Shown here in pieces: positions 43,186-52,742 of a stretch of 64,000 nucleotides of DNA. This DNA comes from Bacteriovorax sp. (GTDB lineage Bacteria > Bdellovibrionota > Bacteriovoracia > Bacteriovoracales > Bacteriovoracaceae), in the NCBI GenBank assembly GCA_014378525.1, contig JACMNL010000074.1:22059-86058 (forward strand), in the 5' to 3' direction. Within the stretch, counting starts at the first letter, position 1. The number at the start of each line of letters is the position of its first letter. The translations under genes were made by a program, and so were the position numbers. The notes under the pieces were generated by a model. That model made no database searches and was not told the origin of the DNA. It saw only the letters and a list, made by a program, of their open reading frames with translations.

Positions 43186-44804
43186 TCAGTTTCAATAATG
43201 TTACCAAGAACTATGGCGGACAGATTTTATACGAAAATGCATCGTTCATTTTACGTCCCGGCGATAAAGTCGGACTGGTAGGGCCAAACGGCGCCGGTAA
43301 AACAACGGTTTTTCGTGTACTGATGAAAGAAGAAGGCTTCGATGGTGGATCAATCACTGTTCCTGAAAAAATCCGCGTAGCTTATTTCTCGCAGAATATC
43401 GGCGAAATGAAAGGAAGGACTGTTATTGAAGAAGTCATGAGCGGAAGTGCGAAAGCATCCGAGCTTGCTGCCGAGATGAGAAAAATAGAAATCAAATTAG
43501 AACAGGATCTCGATCCTGATGAAATGGAAAAAGTTTTAATCCAGCTTGGTGACTACCAGACTGAATTTGAAAAACTTGGCGGGTACGATCTCGATGTGCG
43601 CGCTAAAGAAATTATTACCGGTCTTGGGGTTATGCCGTATGACCATGACAGAGATGTCGGATTATTTTCCGGTGGATGGAGAATGAGAATTGCGCTTGCA
43701 AAAGTTCTTATACAACAACCAGACGTTATGCTCATGGATGAACCTACCAACTACCTCGATCTTGAAAGTATCGTTTGGCTCGAGCAATGGCTGAAAGATT
43801 ATAAGGGCGCAGTCCTTATGACATCTCATGACCGTGACTTCATGAACGGAATCGTTAACAGAATTATCGAAGTTAACAACAAGCAGATCACTACTTACAC
43901 TGGTGACTACGACTACTACGAAAAAGAAAAAGAAATCAGAAAAGTTCAGCAGGTTGCCCAGTACGAATCACAGCAAGCTATGCTTCAAAAAGAAGAAGAG
44001 TTTATTGCGAAGTTCGCAGCACGCGCTTCACATGCGGCACAGGTTCAGTCGCGGGTTAAAAAAATTGATAAAATTGAAAGAGTGGAACTTCCGCCTGAAG
44101 ATATCGTTATGGATTTTACATTTCCAATTCCACCACGTGGAAGTAACGATGTCGTTATCATGAAGAGTCTTGCAAAAAACTGGACTCGTGATGACGGTGC
44201 TCTTCATAAAGTTTTCTCTGATCTTACGGCAACAGTAAATCGTCTCGATAAAATTGCAGTTGTCGGAGTGAACGGTGCAGGTAAGTCGACACTATTAAAA
44301 GTTATCTGCGGTCTGACCGAGGCCAGTGGAGGAGAAAGTTCGTTAGGGCCTTCAATCCAGGTTGGATATTTCTCGCAGTTCTCTCTCGATTTATTAAATC
44401 CAAACAATACAGTTCTCGAAGAAATTTCAGGAAGACTTCCGAATGCTTCGAACGGATATATCAGAAACCTTCTGGCTGCGTTTTTATTCCGCGGTGATGA
44501 TGTAGAAAAGAAAATTAAAATTTTATCGGGAGGTGAAAAATCTCGCGTTGTTCTTGCAACGTTGATGTCAAACAACAACAACCTTTTAATTCTCGATGAG
44601 CCTACCAACCATCTGGACTTAAAATCGCGCGACGTACTTTTAAATGCTCTAAAAACATTTGAAGGAACTGTAATGTACGTATCCCATGACAGGCATTTCC
44701 TTCATGGATTATCGAACCGCGTATTTGAAGTTGATAAAGGCGGCATCAGAGTTTTTGATTCTAATTTCCATTACTATACTGAAAAGAAAAACTCGGAAAA
44801 ATAA
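43182..44804 (+). CDS. ABC-F family ATPase (Uup/YheS/EttA group)
   Basis: A 540-residue soluble protein with two complete ABC domains. Domain 1 has Walker A GPNGAGKTT (about 34-42), FSGGWRMR and LMDEPTNYLD; domain 2 has GVNGAGKST, LSGGEKSR and LDEPTNHLD. A long charged linker (about 240-300) corresponds to the P-site interaction motif. ABC-F proteins bind the ribosomal E site and help stalled elongation; some give antibiotic resistance. Unlike the YbiT-like paralogue at 37 kb, both ATP sites look intact. A GAGGA site precedes the ATG. The next gene starts one base after its stop. Confidence 0.9.
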   Translation: MISFNNVTKNYGGQILYENASFILRPGDKVGLVGPNGAGKTTVFRVLMKEEGFDGGSITVPEKIRVAYFSQNIGEMKGRTVIEEVMSGSAKASELAAEMRKIEIKLEQDLDPDEMEKVLIQLGDYQTEFEKLGGYDLDVRAKEIITGLGVMPYDHDRDVGLFSGGWRMRIALAKVLIQQPDVMLMDEPTNYLDLESIVWLEQWLKDYKGAVLMTSHDRDFMNGIVNRIIEVNNKQITTYTGDYDYYEKEKEIRKVQQVAQYESQQAMLQKEEEFIAKFAARASHAAQVQSRVKKIDKIERVELPPEDIVMDFTFPIPPRGSNDVVIMKSLAKNWTRDDGALHKVFSDLTATVNRLDKIAVVGVNGAGKSTLLKVICGLTEASGGESSLGPSIQVGYFSQFSLDLLNPNNTVLEEISGRLPNASNGYIRNLLAAFLFRGDDVEKKIKILSGGEKSRVVLATLMSNNNNLLILDEPTNHLDLKSRDVLLNALKTFEGTVMYVSHDRHFLHGLSNRVFEVDKGGIRVFDSNFHYYTEKKNSEK

Positions 44805-44805
44805 T

Positions 44806-45438
44806 ATGAGCAAGAAAATTGAATTCTATTTTGATTTTCTTTCACCTTACTCATACGTCGCATGGACGTGGGTGAGATCTAGGCCGTACGATTTCGATTT
44901 CATCCCGGTCAGTATGCCGGCGATTATCGCGGCCTATGATACGAAAGGGCCGGCCCAGATTGAACCCAAAAGAAATTATCTTTTTAAAGATCTTCTTAGA
45001 TTTACGAAGATGAATAATATTCCCTTCACGACACCTAAGCAGCTTCCTTTTAATTCGCTGTATGCTCTTAGACTTTCATTAAAAGGCTCTGCTGGCAGTC
45101 AGCAAAAGGAAATCATCGACGTTATATTCAGGGCGGGATGGGAGCACGGTCTCGATATCGGAAGTGACGATGTCTTGAAAGAAATTCTTAAAGAAAAAAA
45201 ACTCTACTCAGAAGAGCTCATCGAAAAGATGGAGCATAAAAATGCCCGCATCGAATTAAAAAGCAACAATGAGATGGCCCTGCAAAGGGATCTTTTTGGC
45301 GTGCCCAGTTTTGTAGTTGACGGTGAAATGTTCTGGGGTAATGATTCAACAAAATATCTTGAAATGCACTTAAATGGAACAGACCCTTTAGATAAAGAAA
45401 AATACGAACAGTTTATTTTAAAATTTACACCGAGGTAA
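44806..45438 (+). CDS. 2-hydroxychromene-2-carboxylate isomerase-like protein (DSBA/kappa GST)
   Basis: A 210-residue protein of the DsbA-like thioredoxin fold, starting [14 protein letters not shown], the active-site region of HCCA isomerases and kappa glutathione transferases. [18 protein letters not shown] is the conserved cis-Pro strand and substrate loop. Known members isomerise 2-hydroxychromene-2-carboxylate during naphthalene breakdown, but many act elsewhere. There are no aromatic degradation genes near. ATG 44806 follows the ABC-F stop and starts the conserved fold; the upstream extension is a frame inside the ABC-F gene. Confidence 0.85.
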   Translation: MSKKIEFYFDFLSPYSYVAWTWVRSRPYDFDFIPVSMPAIIAAYDTKGPAQIEPKRNYLFKDLLRFTKMNNIPFTTPKQLPFNSLYALRLSLKGSAGSQQKEIIDVIFRAGWEHGLDIGSDDVLKEILKEKKLYSEELIEKMEHKNARIELKSNNEMALQRDLFGVPSFVVDGEMFWGNDSTKYLEMHLNGTDPLDKEKYEQFILKFTPR

Positions 45439-45440
45439 AA

Positions 45441-45998
45441 ATGAAAACGTTACTCATCTCTCTTTTAACTTTAGCAAGCGTGAGCGCATTCGCTGCGAAT
45501 CCAAAAATTATTATCAAAACTAGTAAAGGTGACATCGAAGCAGAACTTTTCGAAGACAAAGCTCCTGTTTCTGTAAAAAACTTTTTAGCTTACGTTTCAA
45601 AAGGTCAATACAAAGGAACAATCTTCCACCGCGTGATCAACAACTTCATGATTCAGGGCGGGGGATTTGATAAAGATATGAAGGAAAAATCTGTTGGAGC
45701 TCCGATTAAAAACGAAGCTGGTAACGGTCTTAAAAACGAAACTGGAACTCTTGCAATGGCGAGAACAAACGATGTAAATAGTGCAACTGCACAATTTTTC
45801 ATCAACGTAGCAGACAACGCATTCCTTGATCACCGCGATGAATCTCAAGCAGGATTCGGATATGCTGTATTCGGGAAAGTGACGAGTGGAATGCCAATCG
45901 TAAATGCAATTAAAATGGTTAAAACAGGAACACGCGGGCCATACGAAGATGTACCTTTAGAACCAGTAGTTATTTTGGACATCACAAAAAAGAAATGA
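45441..45998 (+). CDS. ppiA: Periplasmic peptidyl-prolyl cis-trans isomerase, cyclophilin type
   Basis: A 185-residue cyclophilin with a signal peptide (about 1-18, ending AFA). Active-site residues are visible: [13 protein letters not shown] (Arg and Phe of the catalytic face), [17 protein letters not shown] and [16 protein letters not shown]. It speeds proline isomerisation during folding in the periplasm. It starts two bases after the isomerase gene and is followed 36 bases later by slyD, so two prolyl isomerases of different families are adjacent. Confidence 0.93.
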   Translation: MKTLLISLLTLASVSAFAANPKIIIKTSKGDIEAELFEDKAPVSVKNFLAYVSKGQYKGTIFHRVINNFMIQGGGFDKDMKEKSVGAPIKNEAGNGLKNETGTLAMARTNDVNSATAQFFINVADNAFLDHRDESQAGFGYAVFGKVTSGMPIVNAIKMVKTGTRGPYEDVPLEPVVILDITKKK

Positions 45999-46034
45999 TA
46001 GCTTAGCTCGAACTTAAAACCATACGGGGATTTT

Positions 46035-46517
46035 ATGCAAGTTGCAAAAAACAAAGTCGTATCAATCGACTATAAATTGACAGACGGATCAGGAAAAACT
46101 ATCGATTCATCTGAAAACCATGGACCACTTTTATACATTCAAGGGATTGGTAATCTTATCCCAGGTCTTGAAAAAGAACTTGAAGGTAAAAAAGCTGGAG
46201 ATCACCTGAAAGTGACTATCCCTGCTAAAGATGGATACGGAGAAAGAAACGATTCTCTATGTCAATCAGTTCCAAAATCACAATTCGAATCAACTGAAGG
46301 ATTGGAAATTGGAATGCAATTTGAAGTTGAAACTGAACAAGGTGAACTTGTTGTTTCAGTAACAAAAATCGAAGGCGATATGGTTACGGTTGATGGAAAT
46401 CATCCATTAGCAGGTGTTGAGCTTCACTTTGATGTAACTGTTAAAGAAGTTAGAGATGCTTCAGCAGAAGAACTTGCTCATGGACATGTTCATGGCGAGG
46501 GCGGACACCACCACTAA
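46035..46517 (+). CDS. slyD: FKBP-type peptidyl-prolyl isomerase SlyD
   Basis: A 160-residue protein with the SlyD layout: FKBP half (VVSIDYKLTDGSGKTIDSS), GNLIPGLEKELEGKKAGD, inserted IF chaperone domain (about 75-125, YGERNDSLCQSVPKSQF) and a His-rich tail (HGHVHGEGGHHH) that can bind nickel or other metals. It works as a cytosolic prolyl isomerase and chaperone. The next gene starts two bases after its stop, indicating an operon with the L,D-transpeptidase-like protein, PTPS and folE genes. Confidence 0.93.
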   Translation: MQVAKNKVVSIDYKLTDGSGKTIDSSENHGPLLYIQGIGNLIPGLEKELEGKKAGDHLKVTIPAKDGYGERNDSLCQSVPKSQFESTEGLEIGMQFEVETEQGELVVSVTKIEGDMVTVDGNHPLAGVELHFDVTVKEVRDASAEELAHGHVHGEGGHHH

Positions 46518-46519
46518 AA

Positions 46520-47497
46520 ATGAATTATCTAAAGACTTTCCTTCCTCATATCTTCGGAAATAAGAAAGGAAAGTCTTTTGTTCTTCCGGCCGATCTCAAT
46601 TGGGAAAAGCTAAGCTTCGAAGAAAAACTTATGTTTTATACTCTTCGATCAGATATTGAAACATTCACAGACACACTTGTTGTATCCGAACTCACTACTT
46701 CACAAATATATCATCTACTAAGTTTTAGGGAACATCTTCCTAAAGAATTTTTAAATGATCTCGTTGGACATTATCCGGTTGAGTATACAACATTTAATAA
46801 TGCAATTGATGGTGTTGTTTTAAATAAGGCCCAGGTTCAGGAAATTCTCAATCACAAAACCTATAAACTTACATTGATTGCACTCTTTCAAAAAGACAGA
46901 TCAATTCCGGGAAGACTTTTTATCAGACGTGCTGATGGAAGTTTTGTTCATAGAAGTAATGGTGACCTGTGGTCGATGAAAGTTTTAGGAACATCAGGAA
47001 GAGGTCTGCCGTTTAATCATTCGAATGGAACGACACCTTGTGGAGTCTATACTGTTGATTCGGTTATGCCAGAGGCAAACAAGAATGCGGACTTCGGAAA
47101 GTTCAGAAGGCTCATCGTAAATTTCCTGGGGACGTCACCTAATGATGAAAACATTAAGCAGTTTCTTCCTTGTTCCCAGCATACAAACTCGTGGTGGACT
47201 CCTTCAATTGTAGGGCGTGATTTAGGAAGAAGTTTACTTCGTATTCACGGTACCGGCAGGATCAATAAAAATCCTTTTAGCTCTTATTTTCCAATGATTC
47301 CGAGCTCGGGATGTCTCACAACCACAGAGACGACGGCCTTCGGGTTAAAAGAGGTTAACGATCAAAGAGCCCTGCTCGATACTTTGATGGCGGCCTTGAA
47401 TCTCCCAATTACCTATGAAAATGAGTCGAAAATTCACGGTCTCTTGTATGTCATCGAGTTCGATGGTACATATCAAGCTCTTGAATTTAGAAGCTAG
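46520..47497 (+). CDS. Possible L,D-transpeptidase-like protein
   Basis: A 325-residue protein with no clear signal peptide. The C-terminal half contains IHGTGRIN (H243-G244) and IPSSGCLTTTE (S262-S263-G264-C265). This HG...SxGC pattern, with about 18 residues between, is the catalytic signature of YkuD-type L,D-transpeptidases, which cross-link or modify peptidoglycan. FNHSNGTTPCGVYTVDSVMPEAN upstream also resembles the family's GxTPxGxY region. The N-terminal 130 residues match nothing I know. A cytosolic location would be odd for this enzyme class. Assignment is by motif only. Confidence 0.55.
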   Translation: MNYLKTFLPHIFGNKKGKSFVLPADLNWEKLSFEEKLMFYTLRSDIETFTDTLVVSELTTSQIYHLLSFREHLPKEFLNDLVGHYPVEYTTFNNAIDGVVLNKAQVQEILNHKTYKLTLIALFQKDRSIPGRLFIRRADGSFVHRSNGDLWSMKVLGTSGRGLPFNHSNGTTPCGVYTVDSVMPEANKNADFGKFRRLIVNFLGTSPNDENIKQFLPCSQHTNSWWTPSIVGRDLGRSLLRIHGTGRINKNPFSSYFPMIPSSGCLTTTETTAFGLKEVNDQRALLDTLMAALNLPITYENESKIHGLLYVIEFDGTYQALEFRS

Positions 47498-47512
47498 CTA
47501 GTAGGTTTACTC

Positions 47513-47968
47513 ATGTATATTTCAACGAAAAAATTCACAGGTTTCCCGTGCACTCACCGTCAATGGAGAGATACAGGTCATTGCCGTTTTGTTCATGGAT
47601 ACTCACGCGAGTTTACTTTCTCATTCAAGAGTACAACTCTCGATGATAAAGGCTGGGTTATGGATTTCGGCGGCTTCAAAGAGTTTAAAGTTTTTCTCGA
47701 TGATTATTTTGATCATACTTTTTTAGCAAACGCTGACGATCCTGAACTTGAACTTTTTAAAGACATGGATAAAAGAGGAATCGTAAAACTTCGTGTTCTT
47801 GAAAGTGTAGGAATGGAAGGTACATCAAAATTTCTTCACGAAAAAATGAATGACTACTTAAATAAAAAGACTCAGGGCCGTGTATGGTGCTTCAGAGTAG
47901 AGACCAGAGAGAACGCGCAAAACTCTGGAATTTATGAAGAAGAAAGATCAGGCACAACACCAGTATAG
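47513..47968 (+). CDS. 6-pyruvoyl-tetrahydropterin synthase/QueD-family protein
   Basis: A 151-residue member of the PTPS/QueD family. FPCTHRQW (H15) and GHCRFVHGYSREF (C24, H28) correspond to the zinc and catalytic-Cys region. The third zinc ligand of classical QueD (HGH) is Tyr here (HGY), as in a distinct subfamily. FDHTFLANADDPE and ESVGMEGTSKFLHE contain the conserved downstream His and Glu. It may make 6-carboxytetrahydropterin for queuosine or a related pterin. It stands 11 bases before folE, which supplies its substrate. Confidence 0.85.
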   Translation: MYISTKKFTGFPCTHRQWRDTGHCRFVHGYSREFTFSFKSTTLDDKGWVMDFGGFKEFKVFLDDYFDHTFLANADDPELELFKDMDKRGIVKLRVLESVGMEGTSKFLHEKMNDYLNKKTQGRVWCFRVETRENAQNSGIYEEERSGTTPV

Positions 47969-47979
47969 GAATTAATTTT

Positions 47980-48636
47980 ATGAGTATGATAGATCCAAAA
48001 GCATTATTAAAAAAAGTAACACCAACGCCGCAAATTGCGACGACGATGACTTCTGAAGAAAAGAAAACAAAGATCACTGCTTTGTTTACAGAAATCATGA
48101 ATACGCTGGGATTAGATTTAAATGACGACTCTCTTGCGGAAACTCCACACAGAGTAGCGAAGATGTATGTTGATGAAATTTTCTACGGTCTGGCAGAATC
48201 ATCTTTTCCAAAAATTACTTTGGTTGAAAATAAATTTGATTATGACCATGCTGTGATTGAAGTGAACATCGTAACAAACTCTCACTGTGAACATCACTTT
48301 GTTCCAATCATTGGAAAAACACATATTGCTTACATTCCAGGCAAAAAAGTTATCGGCCTTTCGAAACTAAACCGTATCGTAGATTACTTTGCAAAACGTC
48401 CACAGATCCAGGAGAGACTGACTCTTCAGATCCACCAGGCCCTTTGTGAAATACTTGGGACAGAAGACGTAGCAGTTGTGACAGATGCAATGCACGCTTG
48501 TGTAAAGACCCGCGGGATTAAGGATGTAACGTCTATGACGAGAACATCAAAGCTTTCAGGGGTCTTTAAAGAAGACTCATGCCATAGAGCTGAGTTTATG
48601 CAGGCGATCCCTAGAGTGCAGGAAGTCGTTTACTAA
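47980..48636 (+). CDS. folE: GTP cyclohydrolase I
   Basis: A 218-residue enzyme that converts GTP to dihydroneopterin triphosphate, the first step of folate, queuosine and biopterin-type cofactor synthesis. Zinc ligands are in NSHCEHHFVP and MHACVKTRG; the substrate region is IPGKKVIGLSKLNRIVDYFAKRPQIQERLT. Length and motifs are typical of FolE1. It follows the PTPS gene by 11 bases. Other folate genes are absent here, so the pair points to a queuosine or tetrahydropterin branch. Confidence 0.96.
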   Translation: MSMIDPKALLKKVTPTPQIATTMTSEEKKTKITALFTEIMNTLGLDLNDDSLAETPHRVAKMYVDEIFYGLAESSFPKITLVENKFDYDHAVIEVNIVTNSHCEHHFVPIIGKTHIAYIPGKKVIGLSKLNRIVDYFAKRPQIQERLTLQIHQALCEILGTEDVAVVTDAMHACVKTRGIKDVTSMTRTSKLSGVFKEDSCHRAEFMQAIPRVQEVVY

Positions 48637-48727
48637 TTGTCTAAGTGTTATCTGACCTGTCTGGCCCCCGGCAAATTGTAGTTAGAAGGATTCGTCCTTA
48701 TACTAATGAGAGTTTAAAGGGGGCGCC

Positions 48728-49786
48728 ATGAATGAACTACTAACCAGAAATTTTATCAAAGCATTAGAGAATGGTTTTATACCTGACCCGGTCACACGCG
48801 TTGGGATCAGATCGCTTTTAAAAAAACGTCTGGAAGATAGTCATGATGCCATTAAGTCCGACCCGGATTATATTAATCACTATGTTCAATCACTAAAAAA
48901 ATCTCCACTGGCCATCATGACCAAAGAAGCGAATCAGCAGCACTATGAAGTGCCAACATCGTTTTATGATTTGAGTCTGGGGCTTCATAAAAAATACAGT
49001 TCATGTTATTGGGAAGAATCGACTAAAACTCTGGAAGAAGCTGAACAGCTCGCTTTAAATCTTTCTATTGAACACGCTGGTGTAGTTGATGGAATGAGAG
49101 TGCTGGAGCTTGGATGCGGTTGGGGGTCACTTTCACTTGAACTTGCCAAACGTTTTCCTAAATCACAGATCGTTGCTGTTTCTAATTCTAAAACTCAAAA
49201 AGCTTATATTGATAATGAAGCAAAAAAGCGCGGGCTTTCAAATCTTTCGGTTTTAACCCGCGATCTATCACTTAAAGAAAGTTATGAGTTTGGTGATGAG
49301 AAGTTTGACCGCGTGATGAGTATTGAGATGATGGAGCATTTGAGAAATTATGAATTATTTTTTAAATATCTAACTCCATCAATTAAAGATGACGGGAAAT
49401 TTTTCATCCATATCTTCACTCATAAAAATATTCCTTATTTCTTTGAAACAGAAGGCGAAGAAAACTGGATGGGGAAATACTTTTTCTCCGGCGGTCAGAT
49501 GCCTTCCAGGGATTTGCTTGATGAATTTAACAATGATTTAATTGTTGATAAGAAGTGGGACTGGAACGGAGTTCACTACAGTAAAACTCTTGAAGCATGG
49601 CTCGACAATACAGATGCCGAAAAAGAACGGGTACTGGAGATGTTTAAACAAACTTACGGAAAAGATCAGGCAACTGTCTGGTATAACCGCTGGAGAGTTT
49701 TTTTCATGTCATGTTCTGAACTCTTCAAATATCAGGACGGGAAGGAGTGGGGAGTTACTCATTACCTTATGACGAAAAGAAAATAA
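48728..49786 (+). CDS. cfa: Cyclopropane-fatty-acyl-phospholipid synthase-like methyltransferase
   Basis: A 352-residue SAM-dependent methyltransferase of the CFA synthase family. HYEVPTSFYDLSLGLHKKYSSCYW is the conserved lipid-binding lead-in, VLELGCGWGSLSLELA is the SAM-binding motif, and SIEMMEHLRNYELFF follows. CFA synthase adds a methylene bridge to unsaturated phospholipid chains; the length is shorter than E. coli Cfa (382), lacking part of the N-terminal domain. AAGGGGGCGCC precedes the ATG. One-base overlap with the DUF2062 gene begins a three-gene lipid operon. Confidence 0.85.
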   Translation: MNELLTRNFIKALENGFIPDPVTRVGIRSLLKKRLEDSHDAIKSDPDYINHYVQSLKKSPLAIMTKEANQQHYEVPTSFYDLSLGLHKKYSSCYWEESTKTLEEAEQLALNLSIEHAGVVDGMRVLELGCGWGSLSLELAKRFPKSQIVAVSNSKTQKAYIDNEAKKRGLSNLSVLTRDLSLKESYEFGDEKFDRVMSIEMMEHLRNYELFFKYLTPSIKDDGKFFIHIFTHKNIPYFFETEGEENWMGKYFFSGGQMPSRDLLDEFNNDLIVDKKWDWNGVHYSKTLEAWLDNTDAEKERVLEMFKQTYGKDQATVWYNRWRVFFMSCSELFKYQDGKEWGVTHYLMTKRK

Positions 49787-50238
49787 TGTTTAAAAAAGTC
49801 GCGGGCCTTGTCATTGAAGAACTTAAAAAAGGTGCGACACCAGAAAAGCTTTCGCAGGGATTAGTCACGGGAATTTTATTCGGGATTTTTCCCTTGATCG
49901 GATTTACAACTTTAATGTCTGTGCTGGCTGGTTTTATTTTTAAGCTCAACCAGATTGTTGTACAGACAACGAATTATTTAATGTATCCGGTTCAGATAAT
50001 CATGATTCCCATTTACATTAAAGTCGTCAGCATGATTTTTGATGTCGGTTATGTACCGCTCAGACCGGATATATTGATATCACAATTCAGGGCAGACCCC
50101 GGGGGATTTCTAAGACAATATGCCATCATTGGGGTTTATGCTGTCGGTTTGTGGTGCATTCTTAGCGTTGTACTTTATCTCGTTTTATACCCCGTTATTT
50201 TGAAAGCTGTTTTAAAGTTTAAAAAAGGAAGACGCTAA
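49786..50238 (+). CDS. DUF2062 membrane protein
   Basis: A 150-residue protein with three or so hydrophobic segments. The N-terminal GATPEKLSQGLVTGILFGIFPLIGFTT is typical of DUF2062, a family of membrane proteins of unknown function often near glycosyl- or acyltransferases. Stop and start codons overlap with both neighbours by one base, so it is tightly coupled to cfa and the DUF1295 gene. Confidence 0.85.
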   Translation: MFKKVAGLVIEELKKGATPEKLSQGLVTGILFGIFPLIGFTTLMSVLAGFIFKLNQIVVQTTNYLMYPVQIIMIPIYIKVVSMIFDVGYVPLRPDILISQFRADPGGFLRQYAIIGVYAVGLWCILSVVLYLVLYPVILKAVLKFKKGRR

Positions 50239-51029
50239 TGGACTGGTTAACTCTTTTTGGAATTGGACTCGCGGTTACCACTGTTGTCATGTTTATCAGC
50301 TGGATGTTTGCTGTAAAAATTAATAATTTTGGAATCGTCGACGCTGTATGGTCATTTTGTTTTTTTCTTCAGGCGATTATTTTTTTCATGCTCACAGACG
50401 GATTTGAAACGAGAAAAATTATTCTGTTATTAATGATCGGTGTCTGGAGCTCGCGCCTTGGATTTTTTCTTTCACGTCGCATTTACCAACACCACCCGGA
50501 AGAAGATACCCGCTACCAGCACTTGAGAGCAGGATATAAAGAAAATGTTAAGGGTAATTTTTTACTTTTTTATTTTTACCAGGCATTGAGTGTTTCAATT
50601 TTAACCCTCCCATTTATTTTTGTTTTTCAAAATTCAGAGGTGAGAATTAATACCTGGGAAATTGTAGGGATTGTTTACTGGCTTATTGCTGTCTTTGGTG
50701 AGGCCACGGCAGATCATCAAATGAGTGAGTTCAAAAAATTATCAAAACAAAATTCCAAAATGGGAAAGACCTGCAATATCGGTCTCTGGAAATACTCACG
50801 TCACCCAAATTATTTTTTCGAGAGTAATATCTGGTGGGGATTTTTCATTTTCATGATCGGATCTCATGTCTTCTGGGGTGTTTATTCGGCCGTAATCATT
50901 CTACTTCTGCTTCTAAAAGTAACCGGCGTCCCACCTTCGGAAGAGCAGTCTTTAAAAACCAGAGGAGACGAATACCGCGAGTATCAAAGAAAGACTTCGA
51001 TGTTCGTACCCTGGTTCCCCAAAAAATAA
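50238..51029 (+). CDS. DUF1295 (steroid 5-alpha-reductase-like) membrane protein
   Basis: A 263-residue protein with about seven hydrophobic helices. The C-terminal half matches DUF1295: GLWKYSRHPNYFFESNIWWGFFIF, and a later TSMFVPWFPKK. The family shares the steroid reductase/isoprenylcysteine methyltransferase fold and is often linked to cyclopropane fatty acid genes. A redox role on membrane lipid acyl chains is likely but unproven. It completes the cfa-DUF2062-DUF1295 operon. Confidence 0.87.
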   Translation: MDWLTLFGIGLAVTTVVMFISWMFAVKINNFGIVDAVWSFCFFLQAIIFFMLTDGFETRKIILLLMIGVWSSRLGFFLSRRIYQHHPEEDTRYQHLRAGYKENVKGNFLLFYFYQALSVSILTLPFIFVFQNSEVRINTWEIVGIVYWLIAVFGEATADHQMSEFKKLSKQNSKMGKTCNIGLWKYSRHPNYFFESNIWWGFFIFMIGSHVFWGVYSAVIILLLLLKVTGVPPSEEQSLKTRGDEYREYQRKTSMFVPWFPKK

Positions 51030-51147
51030 TCCTTCTAATATTTAGAACGCATCCTATCTATTATTCTAATTTTCAGATTAGACTTGGTGAGTTAGATTCC
51101 GTTTCATTAACAGAATATCAATTGTACGGATCAACCCAGGGTAAAAT

Positions 51148-51579
51148 ATGAAAAAAATAATTTTAGGATTACTACTCGCAACTCTTTCAACAGCTGCCTT
51201 TGCCGGAAGTTATAAATTTGAATGCACGGCCTATCATTTAGATAAAGATTCTAATGAAATTTTTAAATTAGCAATGACCAGAGAAGGGGCATCAATGAGC
51301 AACTATCCAGGAGTCATGCTGGATATTGAAGATCCAAATATTGATTTATTTTCTGGAGCTCAAACTTATGTGAGCACTAAAAAGGCCATCACTTTGAAAA
51401 TCGTGGTAAAGGCCAAGGCCAATATTGTTTCATTGTATGGTAATATCGGACCTAGAGACCAAGTCGTAGAAATGAACAGTGTTTCTATTGCTGTTGATCG
51501 AAATGGTGATCAGGAAAATTTTGAAGGGAGTTGTACTGAAACGACAATCACTTCTTGTGGTGGACCATGTAACCTTTAA
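51148..51579 (+). CDS. Unknown small secreted protein
   Basis: A 143-residue protein with a signal peptide (about 1-19, ending AFA). The mature part is strand-rich and ends with Cys-containing SCTETTITSCGGPCNL, suggesting disulfides; an early Cys lies in FECTAYHL. No family is recognised. It stands alone after the lipid operon. Confidence 0.65.
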   Translation: MKKIILGLLLATLSTAAFAGSYKFECTAYHLDKDSNEIFKLAMTREGASMSNYPGVMLDIEDPNIDLFSGAQTYVSTKKAITLKIVVKAKANIVSLYGNIGPRDQVVEMNSVSIAVDRNGDQENFEGSCTETTITSCGGPCNL

Positions 51580-51653
51580 ACCTTTTCACTCAGCTATTTC
51601 TTAATACGAATTATTTGCTTAACAAAAATTAAAACTGCCATCACAATAGTTAG

Positions 51654-52742
51654 ATGTTTAAATTAATTATTGGGCTGATGGCATTTTCAGTTTGTAATCT
51701 TCACGCCATCGAAGTCACTCATATTGTCAGTCCAGGTGGAAATTTTTTAACTACATCAACTGCACGTTCTTGCTCTACTTTTTCTGTAGACCGCGATTCT
51801 GTAAGTTGTAATCCGGCCCTCTACGCCTTATCCCAGGCACAGGGACTTCAGTTGAGCATTGTAGGAAAGGCAGAGGGAAGTTCGATTGATACTGGAAAAA
51901 AGTTGATCTTTGAACCGATCACTGAGAGTCTGATTAAGGACCTCTTTCAGAAAAATTCATATAACTCTTTTAGCTTTAACAGTAGTATCAGTTTTTTCAC
52001 TCCTTATTTTAAACTAAGTTATTCACCTTATTTTGCTCTTGCCGATATTCTAATTTTTAACCCGGCCTTTCCAGAGATTTCTCTGGCACTTACAAATCGC
52101 TCAACTCTTAGTTTAACTTCTGGTTTTAGCTTGAATCCACTGTTTAACAGCAAATCCATTGATTTAAATTTTGGGTATACCTTAAACTTTTACCAACAAA
52201 CAATTTCCCAGAGCCGGTTTTCTCTCTTTGATTTAAGTTCCACAAAACCTGATCAGTTAATTAAATTTACAGACAAGAAGGGGATTACTCCCGATCTCGG
52301 AACTTTATTAGAACTGAAAGATTTATATTCTCTGAAAATTTCTGCACAGATCAAAAACATAGCAACAAAATATAAAATAAATGAAGAACGTGCAGCCTCT
52401 GCATATTATCTCGAACATAAATATATTTTCGAAACATATTCACAGCTGGGAATTGGTAAAAACTTTCAAACCCAATATGGTGGAGTCAATTTTAATATTG
52501 AAGGGTTTTTTGAAAGTTATTATAAATCTTTTGATTTTTCTAGAACCACAGTAGGGCTTCGCTATGACCTGGGTCTTTTTGCATTACTTTCTTCTATTTC
52601 TAAAAACTACAGAACATTCGGTATGCACTTTCTATCACAAAATTTCGACGTAGGTTTGACGTATATCAGTGAAAAAAATATCGGTAGATATCAACAAAAT
52701 TTCGATAATGGAGCTTATCTGGGAGTTGATTTTAATCTATGA
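51654..52742 (+). CDS. Predicted outer-membrane beta-barrel protein, unknown
   Basis: A 362-residue protein with a signal peptide (about 1-18, ending LHA). It has many alternating Ser/Phe/Tyr strands (SFSFNSSISFFTPYFKLSYSPYF) and a final strand YLGVDFNL, as in barrel proteins. An N-terminal Cys pair (ARSCSTF, VSCNPAL) may form a disulfide. It resembles the F-rich outer-membrane proteins of conjugal or secretion loci only loosely. The downstream gene overlaps by four bases, so they are coupled. Confidence 0.65.
   Translation: MFKLIIGLMAFSVCNLHAIEVTHIVSPGGNFLTTSTARSCSTFSVDRDSVSCNPALYALSQAQGLQLSIVGKAEGSSIDTGKKLIFEPITESLIKDLFQKNSYNSFSFNSSISFFTPYFKLSYSPYFALADILIFNPAFPEISLALTNRSTLSLTSGFSLNPLFNSKSIDLNFGYTLNFYQQTISQSRFSLFDLSSTKPDQLIKFTDKKGITPDLGTLLELKDLYSLKISAQIKNIATKYKINEERAASAYYLEHKYIFETYSQLGIGKNFQTQYGGVNFNIEGFFESYYKSFDFSRTTVGLRYDLGLFALLSSISKNYRTFGMHFLSQNFDVGLTYISEKNIGRYQQNFDNGAYLGVDFNL

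Noticed and set aside
48686..48699. AAGGA-TTCG-TCCTT hairpin between folE and cfa
   Set aside because: Five base pairs without a T-run; it may fall within the cfa leader but cannot be called a terminator.
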